A DNA stretch of 5,232 nucleotides. Origin: an uncultured Anaerolineae bacterium (GTDB lineage Bacteria; Chloroflexota; Anaerolineae; Anaerolineales; Villigracilaceae). Where the stretch lies: NCBI GenBank assembly GCA_903854805.1, contig CAINXK010000001.1, positions 1-5,232 on the forward strand, given 5' to 3'. A program made the position numbers and the translations under genes. Numbering within the stretch: the stretch's first letter is position 1; each line of letters begins with the position of its first letter. Under the pieces are notes generated by a model, which worked only from the letters and a program-made list of their open reading frames with translations, was not told the origin of the DNA and made no database searches. Of this stretch, positions 5,188 through 5,232 are shown piece by piece.

Positions 5188-5232
5188 ATGGATTTGACGG
5201 ACGCTCTCAGCAGCAACACCACAGCCAAATCA
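5188..5232 (+). CDS. Possible start of a gene leaving the right edge
   Basis: An ATG at 5188-5190 opens a frame of 15 codons (MDLTDALSSNTTAKS) still open at the window end. The codons favour C or G in third position, like the genes to the left (AGC, AAC, ACC). No ribosome site is visible before the ATG, and the inverted repeat ATTAACG-N8-CGTTAAT ends on the start codon. A competing minus-strand reading (5231-5169, ending SVKSINVFVR) would instead be the tail of a gene entering from the right. Neither can be decided from this window. Confidence 0.2.
   Translation, partial: MDLTDALSSNTTAKS

Noticed and set aside
5169..5231. Minus-strand tail of a gene entering from the right edge
   Set aside because: Only 20 codons with no family signature; it cannot be separated from the competing plus-strand frame starting at 5188.

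Overview
The window looks like a chromosomal segment of a bacterium of moderate GC content, probably Chloroflexota and perhaps an Anaerolineae-type fermenter. That placement rests on remembered resemblance of the response regulator, the DUF4405-type membrane protein and the GH3 enzyme to proteins of that group. It is an inference, not a search result.

Layout, left to right. Positions 1-249 (minus) hold the first 83 codons of a family 3 glycoside hydrolase that runs off the left edge. Positions 250-480 are a gap containing a 17-bp palindrome, one copy of a 33-bp imperfect repeat, and a protein-like open frame with no good start. Positions 481-2595 (minus) hold a two-component system, with an OmpR-class response regulator first and its sensor kinase directly after it. 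Positions 2596-2826 are a divergent control region. Positions 2827-3637 (plus) hold what appears to be a collapsed MacB-type ABC transporter: an ATPase intact through its H-loop, then a short piece resembling the MacB periplasmic domain, then a separate-frame remnant of the permease C-terminus. A strong hairpin follows at 3667-3702, then about 270 bases with no convincing gene. Positions 4089-4977 (plus) hold two genes likely to be co-transcribed: a four-helix, histidine-rich DUF4405-like membrane protein and a 100-residue protein with two membrane segments. The last 250 bases are mostly non-coding, with several inverted repeats, the second copy of the 33-bp repeat, and perhaps the first 15 codons of another gene.

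The most informative signal is in the control regions. The promoters before the ABC gene and before the DUF4405 gene share the same architecture at identical spacing: CACAG-N6-CACAG-N6-CTTGG-N6-CACAG-N10-TAGAAT. A two-box version, CACAG-N6-CACAG-N10-TATGAT, points the other way toward the response regulator. Direct repeats with an 11-bp period next to a -10 hexamer are what an OmpR/PhoB-class regulator is expected to bind. The simplest model is that the encoded regulator controls its own operon, the (now damaged) transporter and the membrane-protein operon. The window would then hold one complete envelope or redox-related signalling module of unknown stimulus. The shared promoter also fixes the start of the DUF4405 gene at 4089 rather than the upstream in-frame ATG at 4023.
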